From assembly GCA_030432925.1 (NCBI GenBank), contig JAUILT010000004.1, positions 1 through 58,557 of the forward strand: a stretch of 58,557 nucleotides of DNA, in the 5' to 3' direction. Position 1 is the first letter of the stretch. Each line of letters starts with the position of its first letter. Position numbers and translations under genes: made by a program. Source of the DNA: Bdellovibrionia bacterium. GTDB taxonomy: Bacteria; Bdellovibrionota; Bdellovibrionia; Bdellovibrionales; UBA1609. The notes beneath the pieces are model-generated. The model was not told the DNA's origin. It saw nothing but the letters and a program-made list of their open reading frames with translations, and did not search any database. Below are positions 34,603-44,399 of the stretch, in pieces.

Positions 34603-36444
34603 CTACACTGAGCCTTGAGGTGCCTCGGCCTCTGCCACCCGAGTCTTCTGGTCTTCAAAGTTGTTTTTTAAGTGCTCAAATTGTGAGTGATAAAGGTCCG
34701 CATAGTAGCCGCCCTTTTTCAACAATTCGTTGTGAGAGCCTATTTCAATGATTTCTCCATGGGACATGATCACAATTCTGTCACAATTTTTGATTGTGGA
34801 AAGTCTGTGAGCAATAATTATACTGGTGCGGTTTTTGGTGATGACCTCTGTGGCCTGTTGAATCTTCAGCTCACTTTCAGAGTCAATGTTGGCTGTGGCT
34901 TCGTCCAATACAAAAATATCTGGGTTAAATGCCAAAACGCGAGCAAAGGCAATCAGTTGTCTCTCACCCACACTTAGGTTAGAGCCATTTTCTTCTACTT
35001 TAGCATTCAGTCCACCTCGACGTCTTTCTAAGATATCCAAGCAGCCGGTGAGTTTGGCGGCTTGTTGCACCTGTTCATCGCTGATATCAGGGTTGTCCAG
35101 GCGGATATTAGAGGCCACAGAGCCTTTGAAGATAAAGTTCTCTTGTTGAACGACTCCTATATGGGACCGTAAATGCCCATTTTCTATTTCGTTGATAGGC
35201 TGACCATCGATAAAGATTTTTCCTTCTTCTAGGGGGTACATTTTTTGAAGCAGCTTAATCATAGAGGACTTTCCACTACCAGTACGTCCAACCAAAGCGA
35301 CGCTTTCACCTGGCTGAATTTCAAGGTGAATGCCCTTTAAGATATAGGGGTTGTCTTTACTATAGCGAAAGCTGAGATTTTCATAAGTCACAAGCCCTTG
35401 CACAGGAGATCTCAGCCTTCCTTTTGTATTTTCCTCCTTTGCTTCATCCAGCATGGCGAAGACCCTGTCGGCACTGGCCAGAGAGTTTTGCATCTGAGAA
35501 TAGCGCTCAAGAATCACTCGAAATGGACGGAAAAAACTTTGCAGTAAAAGTACGAAGGCACTGAGTTCTCCAACAGTGAGGTCTAGAGTTTCTCGAAAAT
35601 AACCTCCAAAAAATAAGGCTGTGGCCACGGTGGCTACGCTAAAACCTTCGAGTAAGGGCCAGAGAAGGGCGAACTTTTTGACCGTTAAAAGTTGTAAATG
35701 ACGATACTTAAACGACAGTTCCTGAAAGTGCTTCCGACTGGAGTCCGTACGATTGAAGAGTTGCAAGATTTTCATGCCATTGAGATTTTCGGCGGTGAAA
35801 GAGTTGATACTGGAGAGGACCTTTTTGGCAGCTTGGGAAACTTCTCGCAATGAGCGGCTGATTTTTAGGCTCATCCATATGATGACTGGAGCCACTACGA
35901 CAGTCAGAAAAGTAAGGCGCACTGAGATAAAGCACAGAGCAATAAAAATGGAAACAATCTCCAGAGAGTTAACAAAAATAGCCGTGAACCCCTGGGCGAA
36001 GAGCTCTCCAAGGGCGGCCATATCGTTGGTGATGCGTGTGACGGTGCGGCCCACAGGGGTCTTATCAAAAAAGTTATTGGAAAGATGCTGCACATGGTGG
36101 ATGAGGGTCTCTCGCAGGTCATAAAGTGTTCGATTGCCCAGTCGTTGCATGAGGTAACTTTGCCCAAAGGCAAGAATGGCCCTTGTCACCTCAAAGGTCA
36201 AATAGGCCATGGCAACATAAAAAATAACCTCGGCTTGCTGCTTTTTAATTCCTTCATCAATAGCGTATCCAAAAAGCAAGGGCAGGGCTCGGCCCACAAC
36301 CACAAAGAGCAAAACAATACCTACAACAAAAACCACCTGAATTAGGTGACTGGAGAGAAAAGGCCACATTCTAACGAGTATGGCTTTTAAGGTCATTGTA
36401 CGAACAGTGGATTCTTTTTTGATGTATTCTTGAGTCACGTTCAC
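34603..36444 (-). CDS. ABC exporter half-transporter, canonical ATPase site (MdlB-like)
   Basis: 613 residues: six-TM exporter domain (~20-320) fused to an ATPase domain (~350-590). Walker A is GRTGSGKSS, the signature is the variant LSVGERQL and Walker B is VLDEA with the catalytic Glu; H-loop IIAHRL. The first codon overlaps the stop of the partner gene by 4 bp. With the partner it forms a heterodimer of MdlAB/SmdAB type, exporting lipids, peptides or drugs; the substrate is unknown. No terminator is seen before the hip operators, so read-through into hipBST is possible. Confidence 0.9.
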   Translation of the reverse strand: MNVTQEYIKKESTVRTMTLKAILVRMWPFLSSHLIQVVFVVGIVLLFVVVGRALPLLFGYAIDEGIKKQQAEVIFYVAMAYLTFEVTRAILAFGQSYLMQRLGNRTLYDLRETLIHHVQHLSNNFFDKTPVGRTVTRITNDMAALGELFAQGFTAIFVNSLEIVSIFIALCFISVRLTFLTVVVAPVIIWMSLKISRSLREVSQAAKKVLSSINSFTAENLNGMKILQLFNRTDSSRKHFQELSFKYRHLQLLTVKKFALLWPLLEGFSVATVATALFFGGYFRETLDLTVGELSAFVLLLQSFFRPFRVILERYSQMQNSLASADRVFAMLDEAKEENTKGRLRSPVQGLVTYENLSFRYSKDNPYILKGIHLEIQPGESVALVGRTGSGKSSMIKLLQKMYPLEEGKIFIDGQPINEIENGHLRSHIGVVQQENFIFKGSVASNIRLDNPDISDEQVQQAAKLTGCLDILERRRGGLNAKVEENGSNLSVGERQLIAFARVLAFNPDIFVLDEATANIDSESELKIQQATEVITKNRTSIIIAHRLSTIKNCDRIVIMSHGEIIEIGSHNELLKKGGYYADLYHSQFEHLKNNFEDQKTRVAEAEAPQGSV

Positions 36445-38222
36445 ACCTCTGTCTGTAAGTGAAAGAGGTTTTTGTAAGTGGGAGAGTTATTCAGTAGCTG
36501 GTTGTGATGGTCGAAGGCCTCGACAACTCCATCTTTGAGAACAAGAATTTTATCTGCCCATCTTAAAGAGGCCAGGCGGTGTGAAATGATCACAGCCGTG
36601 GTTTTCTTTTGTTCTCCATTTTGAGACAGTTGACCTTTGAGTTGATTCAGAATTTGTTTTTCGGTGTGAGCGTCCACAGCACTCAGTGAGTCATCCAGGA
36701 TCACCACTTCAGATTTTCGGATCAAGGCTCTGGCCAGAGTGAGCCTTTGTTTTTGCCCTCCACTCAGATTAACGCCCTTTTCACCCAGATAGGCTTCATA
36801 GCCGCCGGGAATTTCTTGGATCTCCTTGTTCATGTTGACGGCTTTGGTGATCTGGTAGATGTCTTCCATGTTCCATTCATCCATACCGAAGGCAATATTC
36901 TCAGAGACTTTTTTGGAAAATAAAAAGGCGTCCTGGGGCACAACAGAAAACAGATTCATGAGGTCAGACTTTTTATAGTTCTCAATAGAAGTTCCATTGA
37001 GCCAGATTTTACCTGGTTCTACGGGATACTGTCGGCAGAGCAGTTCAATGATTGTGGATTTGCCGCTGCCAATGGGGCCCACAAGTCCTAAGGTCTCGCC
37101 TCTATTGAGTGTGAACGAAATATTGCTGAGCGTGGGTTTGTCCTCGTTGGGGTAGGTGAAGGTCAGGTCCTTCACCTCAAGGCTGTCAAACCGATCCACG
37201 GACAAGGTGCCCGTATCTGGTACGTTGTGCTCTTTGTCCAGAAGGTTCACGATTCTGTCAAAAGAGGCTCGGCCTTTTTGAATAAAGTTGACCCCAAGGC
37301 CAATGGCCGTCATGGGCCAGATCATGCGCTGGATATACTGATAAAAAGCAAAGAAAGATCCAACGGTCACCGCACCACTCATTACTTCGGGAGCTCCGAC
37401 AAACAAAAGAATGACCGACCCTGTGGTCACACCTAATTCCATAATGGGACTCCAGAGTGAGTCCACCTTGGCCACCTGGTTACAGGCGTCCTCATAGCGT
37501 TTGTTATAACTATTGAAAAGGCGGGTCTGATTGAGTTCCTGGGCATAGCTTTTGATCACTCGGATACCGGCCACAATCTCCTGAGAGATGCCCGACATTT
37601 CACCGAACTTGTCCTGCTGGTTTTTATAAGAGTTACGAATAGCACTCATGAGTTTTCGGATAACAAATGGAATCAGAGGAATCAGAATCAGGGTTTTCCA
37701 AGTCCATGAGGGGGAGATGCTGATCATCAGTGGCGGTACAATACAAATGATGAACAGGGCGTCCATTAATATCAAAATCCCCGGGCCAATAGCCATTCGG
37801 AAGGAATTGACATCATTGTTGATCAGGCTCATCAGTTGTCCCACCGAGTTGGTGGAGTAAAAGTCCGGTCCGAGATCGGTGTAGCGGTTGAAAATACGAA
37901 TGCGCAAATCAGCAGCCACCGAGTGATGAAACTGTCCCCAGAAGATGCGCCACATGTAGCGGAAAAGGGAAAGAAGCACTGTGACTAAAACCAGAATTCC
38001 AAGAGTTTTGCCCATTTTGTCAAAACCTTCACTGCCACTGATCTGATCGATGGCCATACCAATCAACAATGGAGGCAGGGCATCCAGAATATTGGTCAAC
38101 AGTAGACACACCAGTCCCACGACAAAGGTGCGTTTGTGTTGTCGGAAGTAATACAGAAACGGCTGCTTCTTCAACACTTCCGGCGTGGTTGAGACATCAA
38201 AAACGGCAGGGGATTCAGACAT
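36441..38222 (-). CDS. ABC exporter half-transporter, degenerate catalytic Glu (MdlA-like)
   Basis: 593 residues from ATG 38222, which has AAGGAG 11 nt upstream; an extension to GTG 38291 would run into a 23-bp palindrome and is rejected. Six-TM exporter domain plus ATPase: Walker A GPIGSGKST, signature LSGGQKQRL, but Walker B VILDDSLSAVD, where the catalytic Glu is Asp. One degenerate and one consensus site is the normal asymmetric pattern of heterodimeric ABC exporters such as MdlAB. Its stop overlaps the partner gene start. Confidence 0.9.
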   Translation of the reverse strand: MSESPAVFDVSTTPEVLKKQPFLYYFRQHKRTFVVGLVCLLLTNILDALPPLLIGMAIDQISGSEGFDKMGKTLGILVLVTVLLSLFRYMWRIFWGQFHHSVAADLRIRIFNRYTDLGPDFYSTNSVGQLMSLINNDVNSFRMAIGPGILILMDALFIICIVPPLMISISPSWTWKTLILIPLIPFVIRKLMSAIRNSYKNQQDKFGEMSGISQEIVAGIRVIKSYAQELNQTRLFNSYNKRYEDACNQVAKVDSLWSPIMELGVTTGSVILLFVGAPEVMSGAVTVGSFFAFYQYIQRMIWPMTAIGLGVNFIQKGRASFDRIVNLLDKEHNVPDTGTLSVDRFDSLEVKDLTFTYPNEDKPTLSNISFTLNRGETLGLVGPIGSGKSTIIELLCRQYPVEPGKIWLNGTSIENYKKSDLMNLFSVVPQDAFLFSKKVSENIAFGMDEWNMEDIYQITKAVNMNKEIQEIPGGYEAYLGEKGVNLSGGQKQRLTLARALIRKSEVVILDDSLSAVDAHTEKQILNQLKGQLSQNGEQKKTTAVIISHRLASLRWADKILVLKDGVVEAFDHHNQLLNNSPTYKNLFHLQTEV

Positions 38223-38287
38223 ACCCAGGGGATCTCCTTGGCTGGTTGTTGAACACATATGGCGGTGCAGGCGGAAAGACTCTTCTA

Positions 38288-38310
38288 CCACAAATCCAAT
38301 GGATTTGTGG
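38288..38310. repeat. 23-bp perfect palindrome upstream of the exporter operon
   Basis: CCACAAATCCA, one central A, then TGGATTTGTGG (38288-38298 and 38300-38310). It lies ~65 bp upstream of the chosen exporter start on the divergent side facing nuoB. It has no T-run, so an operator for a dimeric regulator is more likely than a terminator. Confidence 0.6.
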
Positions 38311-38338
38311 AATGAAATTCATATTTCAAACGGGATTC

Positions 38339-38531
38339 TAACCTGAAATGAGCAAAAGATTGAGCGCTAAACCGCTGACGCTCCCATGAAACCAGCTTTA
38401 CAGGCGACGTGCTCGCCAAAACCGAACTCCACGTAGCTTTAGCTACGAGTCGTCCGATTTTTGCTGCGTCAGTCACCTTTAAAACTGGTTTCATGGGTTT
38501 ATCATCTCAATCTTTTGCTCATTTCAGGTTA
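38339..38531. repeat. 193-bp nested inverted-repeat element (MITE-like)
   Basis: The outer arms are a perfect 26-bp inverted repeat, 38339-38364 (starting TAACCTGAAATGAGC) and 38506-38531. An inner 18-bp pair, 38383-38400 and 38480-38497, matches with one mismatch (arm starting CCCATGAAACC). The centre has the hairpin CGTAGCT-TT-AGCTACG (38432-38447). No coding capacity is convincing. Size, perfect ends and AT-rich flanks fit a MITE or a large cruciform regulatory element; I see no clear target-site duplication beyond a few bases. Confidence 0.75.
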
Positions 38532-38693
38532 AAACTCCAGATCCTTGGCTCGATGGGCCAGCCCCCGTATCACGGAATGAAAGGCATTGGCGGTTTTCAG
38601 TTTTTGCGGTTCAAAAATTTGATTCAGTTCGTCATGGATAGAGAGCCAGTGTTGATAGCTTGCCACCTTCCATTTTTGCCCCGCGACAAACAT
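38529..38693 (-). CDS. Possible small protein abutting the inverted-repeat element
   Basis: A 54-codon frame from ATG 38693 to a TAA that coincides with the outer end of the inverted-repeat element (38529-38531). The product is helical, charged and Trp-rich (WKVASYQHWLSIHDELNQIF), which looks more like protein than shadow sequence. The frame stays open upstream of the ATG to 38742 without another start, so it may be the 3' remnant of a longer gene. No strong ribosome site. Confidence 0.35.
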   Translation of the reverse strand: MFVAGQKWKVASYQHWLSIHDELNQIFEPQKLKTANAFHSVIRGLAHRAKDLEF

Positions 38694-38826
38694 GATTCCA
38701 AGTGTGAAGAGGTTTTTAAAATATTCAGCTCTGGCAACGAGTTAACGGCTCGACAGTGCGTTTTTTCAGTGTTAAATATTTGGCATTTGGCTTGAAAATC
38801 AATTGAGATTCGAAAGGGAATCGCTC

Positions 38827-39405
38827 ATGTCTGAGATAGCCCAGCCGGCGGCATCGCGTTCGGCAATCCCCAGTGACCGTGAAATGGTGGAGCAAACAAG
38901 ATCTTTCGCTTTCACCACTCAAATTGACAAGATCGTCGCCTGGGGGAGAAAGAACTCCCTGTGGCCCATGCCTTATGGAACTGCTTGTTGCGGAATCGAA
39001 ATGATGTCTGTGATGGGGCCCAAGTATGACCTGGCCCGTTTTGGGGCGGAGGTTGTGCGGTTCAGTCCCAGACAGGCCGATCTTTTGATTGTGGCCGGAA
39101 CTATCACTGAAAAAATGGCTCCTGTGATCACCCGGATTTATGAACAGATGCTGGAGCCCAAATATGTTTTGAGCATGGGTGCCTGTGCCAGCTCTGGTGG
39201 ATTTTACCGCGCCTATCATGTGCTTCAGGGTGTGGACAAGGTGATTCCCGTGGACGTGTATGTTCCTGGGTGTCCCCCCACTCCGGAGGCTGTGTTGGAT
39301 GGTGTGATGGTGATTCAAAAAATGATTGAAGACAACAACCCCAGACCCTGGCGCGATAATTGGGAGCCCGGTGTGTATCGCAAGGGATTGGGAGGCAGAA
39401 AATGA
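38827..39405 (+). CDS. nuoB: NADH-quinone oxidoreductase subunit B
   Basis: 192 residues of the peripheral arm of respiratory complex I; carries the terminal N2 4Fe-4S cluster that reduces quinone. Cluster ligands: adjacent Cys pair in [10 protein letters not shown], Cys in GACASSGG and Cys in [12 protein letters not shown] at 38827 (MSEIAQPA) is chosen with AAGGGAATCGCTC upstream; the first in-frame start at 38803 adds only 8 residues. The stop overlaps nuoCD (ATGA). No nuoA precedes it, unlike most bacterial nuo operons. Confidence 0.95.
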   Translation: MSEIAQPAASRSAIPSDREMVEQTRSFAFTTQIDKIVAWGRKNSLWPMPYGTACCGIEMMSVMGPKYDLARFGAEVVRFSPRQADLLIVAGTITEKMAPVITRIYEQMLEPKYVLSMGACASSGGFYRAYHVLQGVDKVIPVDVYVPGCPPTPEAVLDGVMVIQKMIEDNNPRPWRDNWEPGVYRKGLGGRK

Positions 39406-41090
39406 ATATCATCACCGACCTGAAAGACAAACTCTCCGGACAGTTTCCCGTCGACAGTTTCAAGTTCGATTACTCTTTTGACAACAACGTTATTTGGCTG
39501 CCCAAAGACAACGTGGTTCCTGTGCTGAAGCACTTCAAGGACAACGGCCAGTTTGATTTTCTCATGTGTATCTCCGGTGTGGACTATCCTGAAAGGGAAG
39601 ATCGCTTTGAAGTCTGTTATGAACTGTTTTCCTCAAAATCCATTCGCCGGGTGCGGATCAAGACCTCTTTAAAAGAAGGGGAGAAAGTTCCCACGGCTCA
39701 GTTTGTGTGGAAGGCCGCCGACTGGTTTGAGCGTGAAGTTTATGATATGTTTGGAATTGAGTTTGAAGGGCATCCCAACATGCGCCGGATTCTGGTGCAT
39801 CAGGAGTTCGAAGGGCACCCTTTGAGAAAAGACTATCCGGCGGATCGTCAGCAGCATTGCTCAACGGCGCTGCCCGTTCATTTTGACAATCCTAGAGACG
39901 GTTCCAAGTACGTTGAAGAGAGCGGCAAGGATCTTGTACCTCTCAACATCGGCCCGTCTCACCCGGCCACTCACGGAACCTTGAGAGTTATGGTGGAGCT
40001 GGATGGTGAAAAAGTTCACCGCGCCAACGTGGAACTGGGGTATTTGCATCGTTGTTTTGAAAAAATGGCCGAGACCCACCCGTACAACCAGGTAATTCCC
40101 TACACAGACCGGTTGAACTACTGTTCTGCTCCCATGAACAACATTGGTTACTGTAAGGCTGTGGAAAAAATGCTGGGTGTGGAGATTCCCCCCAGAGCCC
40201 AGGCTCTGCGGATCATTCTGGCAGAGATGTCCAGAATCATCGACCACATTGTCTGTCTTGGGGCATCGGCTGTGGATCTGGGTGCTCTGACGGGTTTCTT
40301 TCATCTGTTCACTTACCGCGAAAAAGTCTACTCGCTGTTTGAAAAACTCTGCGGAGCCCGTCTGACAGTATCTCTGACCCGTATCGGTGGAATGGCTCAA
40401 GATGCCCCAGAAGGCTGGTTTGATGATGTCCTTCAGTTTTGCAAAGAGATGACTGTTGGAATCAATGAGATCGATGGCCTTTTGACAGGCAATAAAATCT
40501 GGATTCAGAGAACCCGTGGTGTGGGATCCATCTCTGCCGAAGAGGCCATTGAGTGGGGCTACACGGGCCCTTGTCTTCGGGCTGCAGGTGTGAATCTGGA
40601 TTTGAGAAAAGCCGATCCTTATTATGGTTATGATCAGTTGGATTTTGACGTGCCCATTGGCACCAGTGGTGATGTCTACGACCGATACCTAGTGCGTGTG
40701 GCTGAAATGCGTGAGTCTGTAAAAATCATTGAGCAGGTTTGCAAAAACGTGCCCGGTGGTGATTACACGATTCGTGACAAGGGTATCGTGCTTCCTGAAA
40801 AGAAAGACGTTTATGGAAACATTGAAGGCCTGATGAACCACTTCATGCTGGTAATTAATGGTTTGCGTCCTCCCAAGGGCGAGGTCTATGATGCCACGGA
40901 AGCCGCCAATGGCGAGCTAGGATTCCATTTGGTCTCTGATAATAGCGGAAACCCTTATCGTCTGAAGGTACGGCCGCCGTGTTTTGCGATTTACCAGTCG
41001 TTTTCTGAGCAGGTCACTGGAGGCCTTGTGGCCGACGTGATTGCTATTCTTGGAAGTATGAACCTTATTGCCGGAGAGTTGGACAGGTAA
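39402..41090 (+). CDS. nuoCD: NADH-quinone oxidoreductase fused subunit C/D
   Basis: 562 residues joining the 30-kDa NuoC domain (~1-170, [19 protein letters not shown]) and the 49-kDa NuoD domain (~185-562, [20 protein letters not shown] and the conserved Asp/His region lining the quinone pocket). Such fusions are known in several bacteria. Part of the peripheral arm near the quinone site. ATG 39402 overlaps the nuoB stop, with GGAGG upstream; an upstream in-frame start inside nuoB is rejected. Confidence 0.96.
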   Translation: MNIITDLKDKLSGQFPVDSFKFDYSFDNNVIWLPKDNVVPVLKHFKDNGQFDFLMCISGVDYPEREDRFEVCYELFSSKSIRRVRIKTSLKEGEKVPTAQFVWKAADWFEREVYDMFGIEFEGHPNMRRILVHQEFEGHPLRKDYPADRQQHCSTALPVHFDNPRDGSKYVEESGKDLVPLNIGPSHPATHGTLRVMVELDGEKVHRANVELGYLHRCFEKMAETHPYNQVIPYTDRLNYCSAPMNNIGYCKAVEKMLGVEIPPRAQALRIILAEMSRIIDHIVCLGASAVDLGALTGFFHLFTYREKVYSLFEKLCGARLTVSLTRIGGMAQDAPEGWFDDVLQFCKEMTVGINEIDGLLTGNKIWIQRTRGVGSISAEEAIEWGYTGPCLRAAGVNLDLRKADPYYGYDQLDFDVPIGTSGDVYDRYLVRVAEMRESVKIIEQVCKNVPGGDYTIRDKGIVLPEKKDVYGNIEGLMNHFMLVINGLRPPKGEVYDATEAANGELGFHLVSDNSGNPYRLKVRPPCFAIYQSFSEQVTGGLVADVIAILGSMNLIAGELDR

Positions 41091-41093
41091 GCT

Positions 41094-41576
41094 ATGTTTG
41101 AGTTGTCTGAAGAAGGAAAACAGTTCGTTAAAAAAGAGTTGGAACGTTATGAAGACCGTTATTCTGCCATCATTCCTAGTCTGTATCGGGTGCAAAAGGA
41201 AAATGGTGGATGGGTGAGTGATGAGTGTGTGGCTTACCTGTCTCAACTGATGGATCTGCCAGAGGCAGATATCTATGAGGTCTTCAAGTTTTACACCATG
41301 TTCAATCAAAAGCCGGTGGGCCAACTGCACGTTCAGGTTTGCACCAACATCTCCTGTTCCATGAACGGCGGTCGTGAGTTGGCGGATCATATTTGTAAGG
41401 CCTACAACGTGAAGTCGGGGGAAGTGAGTTCCGATGGCAAAGTCACCGTCAGCAGGGTGGAGTGTCTCGGATCTTGTGACACAGCTCCCATGATGCAGGT
41501 GAATGACCGGTATCTTGAAAACCTCACCCCTGAGTCTGCCCTGGAACAGCTGAAAAGTCTGGAGAGTGAACTATGA
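41094..41576 (+). CDS. nuoE: NADH-quinone oxidoreductase subunit E
   Basis: 160 residues, thioredoxin-like 2Fe-2S subunit of the NADH-input module. The four ligands are in QVCTNISCSMNG (two Cys) and ECLGSCDTAP (two Cys). It starts 3 bp after nuoCD and its stop overlaps the nuoF ATG by 4 bp. Confidence 0.95.
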   Translation: MFELSEEGKQFVKKELERYEDRYSAIIPSLYRVQKENGGWVSDECVAYLSQLMDLPEADIYEVFKFYTMFNQKPVGQLHVQVCTNISCSMNGGRELADHICKAYNVKSGEVSSDGKVTVSRVECLGSCDTAPMMQVNDRYLENLTPESALEQLKSLESEL

Positions 41577-42853
41577 TCACGGAAACCAAGCTCCTTTCTG
41601 AGCACTATGACAACCCCGAATTCAAAGGCATCGAAGGTTACAAAAAACTGGGTGGCTACAAGGTTCTGGGTGACGCCCTAAAAATGGACAAACAAAAAAT
41701 CATTGATGAAGTCAAGGCCTCGGGTCTGCGTGGCCGTGGGGGTGCTGGATTTCCCACAGGTGTGAAGTGGGGCTTCCTGCCCAAAAACGATGAAACAAGA
41801 TATCTGCTATGCAATGCCGATGAGGGTGAGCCAGGAACTTTCAAAGACCGAAAAATGATGGAACGTGCTCCTCACCAGTTGATAGAGGGTATGATTATTT
41901 CGGCTTTTGCCATTAACTCTCCCAAGTCTTATATTTATATTCGCGGTGAGTATGACTCTTGTATCGAGGCCTGTGAAAAGGCTATTGAAGAGGCTTACAA
42001 GGCGGGTTATCTGGGGAAAAACATTCTGGGGTCGGGATTTGATCACGATATGGATGTTTACCGGGGAGCCGGCGCCTACATTTGCGGTGAAGAGACGGGC
42101 ATGATCTCCTCTCTAGAAGGGAAAAAGGGGCAGCCCAAACTGAAGCCTCCGTTTCCGGCTGTTCAAGGGTACTTGGGCAAGCCGACCATTGTGAACAACG
42201 TGGAGACCCTGGCTGCCGTCAAATATATCATTCGGGACGGCGCCGATGCCTACAGAAAACATGGCACTGAAAAATCCGCGGGAACCAAACTGTTCTCCGT
42301 CAGTGGAAACGTGCAGGACCCAAAAACCGTGGAGGTTCCCTTGGGAATGCCACTGATGGACCTGATTGAGTTGTGTGGTGGCCTCAAGCCGGGCCGCAAG
42401 CTGAAAGCCGTGATTCCAGGAGGATCCTCAGCCCCTGTTTTGAATGTCGAAGACTGTGCTAAGGCCAAAATGGATTATGAGAGTCTTGCGGAGTTGGGCA
42501 GTATGTTGGGCTCAGGCGCTGTGATCATTATTGATGACTCCAACTGTATGGTGGATATTCTGGCCACAATCATGCATTTTTACCACCATGAGTCCTGCGG
42601 ACAGTGCACCCCCTGTCGTGAGGGTACGGGTTGGCTCAACAAGATTGTTCACAGTATTGCCAAGGGTGATGGGCGTCTTCAAGACATCGATCTGATCACC
42701 AAAGTGGCCGAGCACATGATGGGTCGAACGATTTGCGCCCTTTCCGATGCCGCAGCTTTGCCAGCCACCAGTTTTGTCAGTAAGTTTCGTGATGAATTTG
42801 AATTTTTCGTTCGAGAGGGACGCTCCAAAGTTAAAGGAGGCCTGAATGCCTAA
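41573..42853 (+). CDS. nuoF: NADH-quinone oxidoreductase subunit F
   Basis: 426 residues; holds FMN, the NADH site and one 4Fe-4S cluster. The NADH-binding loop GLRGRGGAGFPTG is at ~51-63, the FMN segment YLLCNADEGEPGTFKDR at ~82-98, and the cluster ligands SCGQCTPCREG with a later Cys in TICALSDAA. It overlaps nuoE by 4 bp and nuoG by 8 bp. Confidence 0.96.
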   Translation: MITETKLLSEHYDNPEFKGIEGYKKLGGYKVLGDALKMDKQKIIDEVKASGLRGRGGAGFPTGVKWGFLPKNDETRYLLCNADEGEPGTFKDRKMMERAPHQLIEGMIISAFAINSPKSYIYIRGEYDSCIEACEKAIEEAYKAGYLGKNILGSGFDHDMDVYRGAGAYICGEETGMISSLEGKKGQPKLKPPFPAVQGYLGKPTIVNNVETLAAVKYIIRDGADAYRKHGTEKSAGTKLFSVSGNVQDPKTVEVPLGMPLMDLIELCGGLKPGRKLKAVIPGGSSAPVLNVEDCAKAKMDYESLAELGSMLGSGAVIIIDDSNCMVDILATIMHFYHHESCGQCTPCREGTGWLNKIVHSIAKGDGRLQDIDLITKVAEHMMGRTICALSDAAALPATSFVSKFRDEFEFFVREGRSKVKGGLNA

Positions 42854-44399
42854 AATTACAATCAACGGTCAGGAAGTGGAAGTCGAAGAGGGGTCCACGG
42901 TTATTGAGGCCTATAAAAAGCTAGATGAGAATATTGCCCATTACTGCTGGCACCCGGGTCTGTCCATTGCCGGCGTCTGTCGCTTGTGCATGGTGGAGGT
43001 GGAAGGCCATCCACGTTTGCAGATTGCCTGTAACACCACAGTTCAGGATGGAATGGTTGTGAATAACAACTCAGAAAAAGTCCGCGACACGGTGAAATGG
43101 GGTCTGGATTTTCATCTGATCAACCACCCGCTGGATTGCCCGATCTGTGACCAGGCCGGGGAGTGTGGTCTGCAGGAACAATATATGGAGTACGGCAAGT
43201 ACGATCCTGAAATGGCCGAGCGAAAAGTCAAAAAGAGAAAGGTTGTGGACCTGGGACCTACTGTGGTTCTGGATTCTGAGCGTTGTATTCTCTGCTCCCG
43301 TTGTGTCCGTTTCACTGAAGAAGTCACTGAAACCAATGAGCTGGGGATCTTCAACCGTGGGGATCGTAGTGAGATCGGGACTTTCAAGGATAAGCCTCTG
43401 GACAACAAGTACTCCCTGAACACTGTGGACATTTGCCCGGTGGGAGCATTGACCTCCAAGGATTTTCGTTTTCGTCAACGGGTCTGGTATCTGAAAGAGG
43501 CCGACACCATTTGTACCGGCTGTTCCACAGGTTGTTCTGTGAAGGTTTATTACAACGAAGAGGGCGCCTGGAGAGTGAAGCCCCGACACAATCCGGATAT
43601 CAATGGGTACTGGATGTGTGATGAGGGCCGTGACGTCTACAAGTTTGTGAACAAGGACGTGCGCCTGCTGACAGGCCTGCAAAGAAAAGACGGTCAGAAT
43701 CAGGAATTGCCCAGCGTGGATGCCGCCAAGCTGGCTGGAACTGTGGTTCGGGATGAGCTGGAGAAAGACAAAAATGGTGTGGCCCTGGTCATGACCGGAC
43801 AGTTCACGGTAGAAGAGACCCAGAGCCTGGTGGGGACTTTTGCCGGAGACCTTGGGTGCAAGCAGGTGTATCACTGGATCAATAACGAAGACAGCTTTGA
43901 CTCCTTTGACGGACTGCTGCTTCGTGGAGACCGCAACCCCAACACCAAGGGGCTGGAAAAGGTTTTGAATGATCAGGCCATTAACAACACCTGGGCGGAT
44001 CTGAAGCAGAAACTGGAAAGTGGAGCTATCAAAACTCTTGTGGTTGCTGCTCCTGAAAATCCATCGCTGTTTCCAGATCTGGATGAAAAGATCGCACTGT
44101 TTTCAAAAGTCCAAAACCTTGTGTGGCTGAGTGCCGCCAAAAATGAGGCTTTGGACGGACTGAACACCAATGTCTGGCAGGTGCCTTTAAAGACATTCAT
44201 TGAAAAGTCAGGAACTTATGTGAACTTCCAGGGCAAGGAACAGCCGGTGAAAGCAGTCACGACCATTATTGAAGATGCTCTGACGCTGACGGAAGTGGCT
44301 GGTCTGTTAAAGGGTTCTGACGTCAATGTGACGGATGAGGCCCAGAAAATGACATCTCTGAAATACAATTACTTCACACAAAAACGAGGCAACCTATGA
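42846..44399 (+). CDS. nuoG: NADH-quinone oxidoreductase subunit G, short form
   Basis: 517 residues, shorter than the 700-900 usual for NuoG. The 2Fe-2S ferredoxin domain (CWHPGLSIAGVCRLC) is present, then the His-Cys3 4Fe-4S segment (CPICDQAGECGLQ), the CILCSRCVRF cluster and a fourth set in CTGCSTGCSVKV. After ~residue 250 only a shortened molybdopterin-oxidoreductase-like domain remains. The electron path from NuoF to NuoI looks complete. GGAGG sits just before the start, and it overlaps both neighbours. Confidence 0.93.
   Translation: MPKITINGQEVEVEEGSTVIEAYKKLDENIAHYCWHPGLSIAGVCRLCMVEVEGHPRLQIACNTTVQDGMVVNNNSEKVRDTVKWGLDFHLINHPLDCPICDQAGECGLQEQYMEYGKYDPEMAERKVKKRKVVDLGPTVVLDSERCILCSRCVRFTEEVTETNELGIFNRGDRSEIGTFKDKPLDNKYSLNTVDICPVGALTSKDFRFRQRVWYLKEADTICTGCSTGCSVKVYYNEEGAWRVKPRHNPDINGYWMCDEGRDVYKFVNKDVRLLTGLQRKDGQNQELPSVDAAKLAGTVVRDELEKDKNGVALVMTGQFTVEETQSLVGTFAGDLGCKQVYHWINNEDSFDSFDGLLLRGDRNPNTKGLEKVLNDQAINNTWADLKQKLESGAIKTLVVAAPENPSLFPDLDEKIALFSKVQNLVWLSAAKNEALDGLNTNVWQVPLKTFIEKSGTYVNFQGKEQPVKAVTTIIEDALTLTEVAGLLKGSDVNVTDEAQKMTSLKYNYFTQKRGNL

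Noticed and set aside
38223-38291. N-terminal extension of the exporter subunit starting at GTG 38291
   Set aside because: It starts inside a perfect palindrome and lacks likeness; AAGGAG points to ATG 38222.
38409-38795. 128-codon plus-strand frame between the exporter and nuoB
   Set aside because: It runs through the inverted-repeat element and its two ends repeat each other in translation because of the palindrome.
38725-39318. 197-codon antisense frame opposite nuoB
   Set aside because: nuoB is certain on the plus strand; the antisense frame is His-rich shadow sequence with no ribosome site.
39861-40400. 179-codon antisense frame opposite nuoCD
   Set aside because: Shadow frame; the plus-strand NuoD motifs are unambiguous.
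43071-43874. 267-codon antisense frame opposite nuoG
   Set aside because: Shadow of a clear Fe-S protein gene in a GC-richer region; no recognisable domain.
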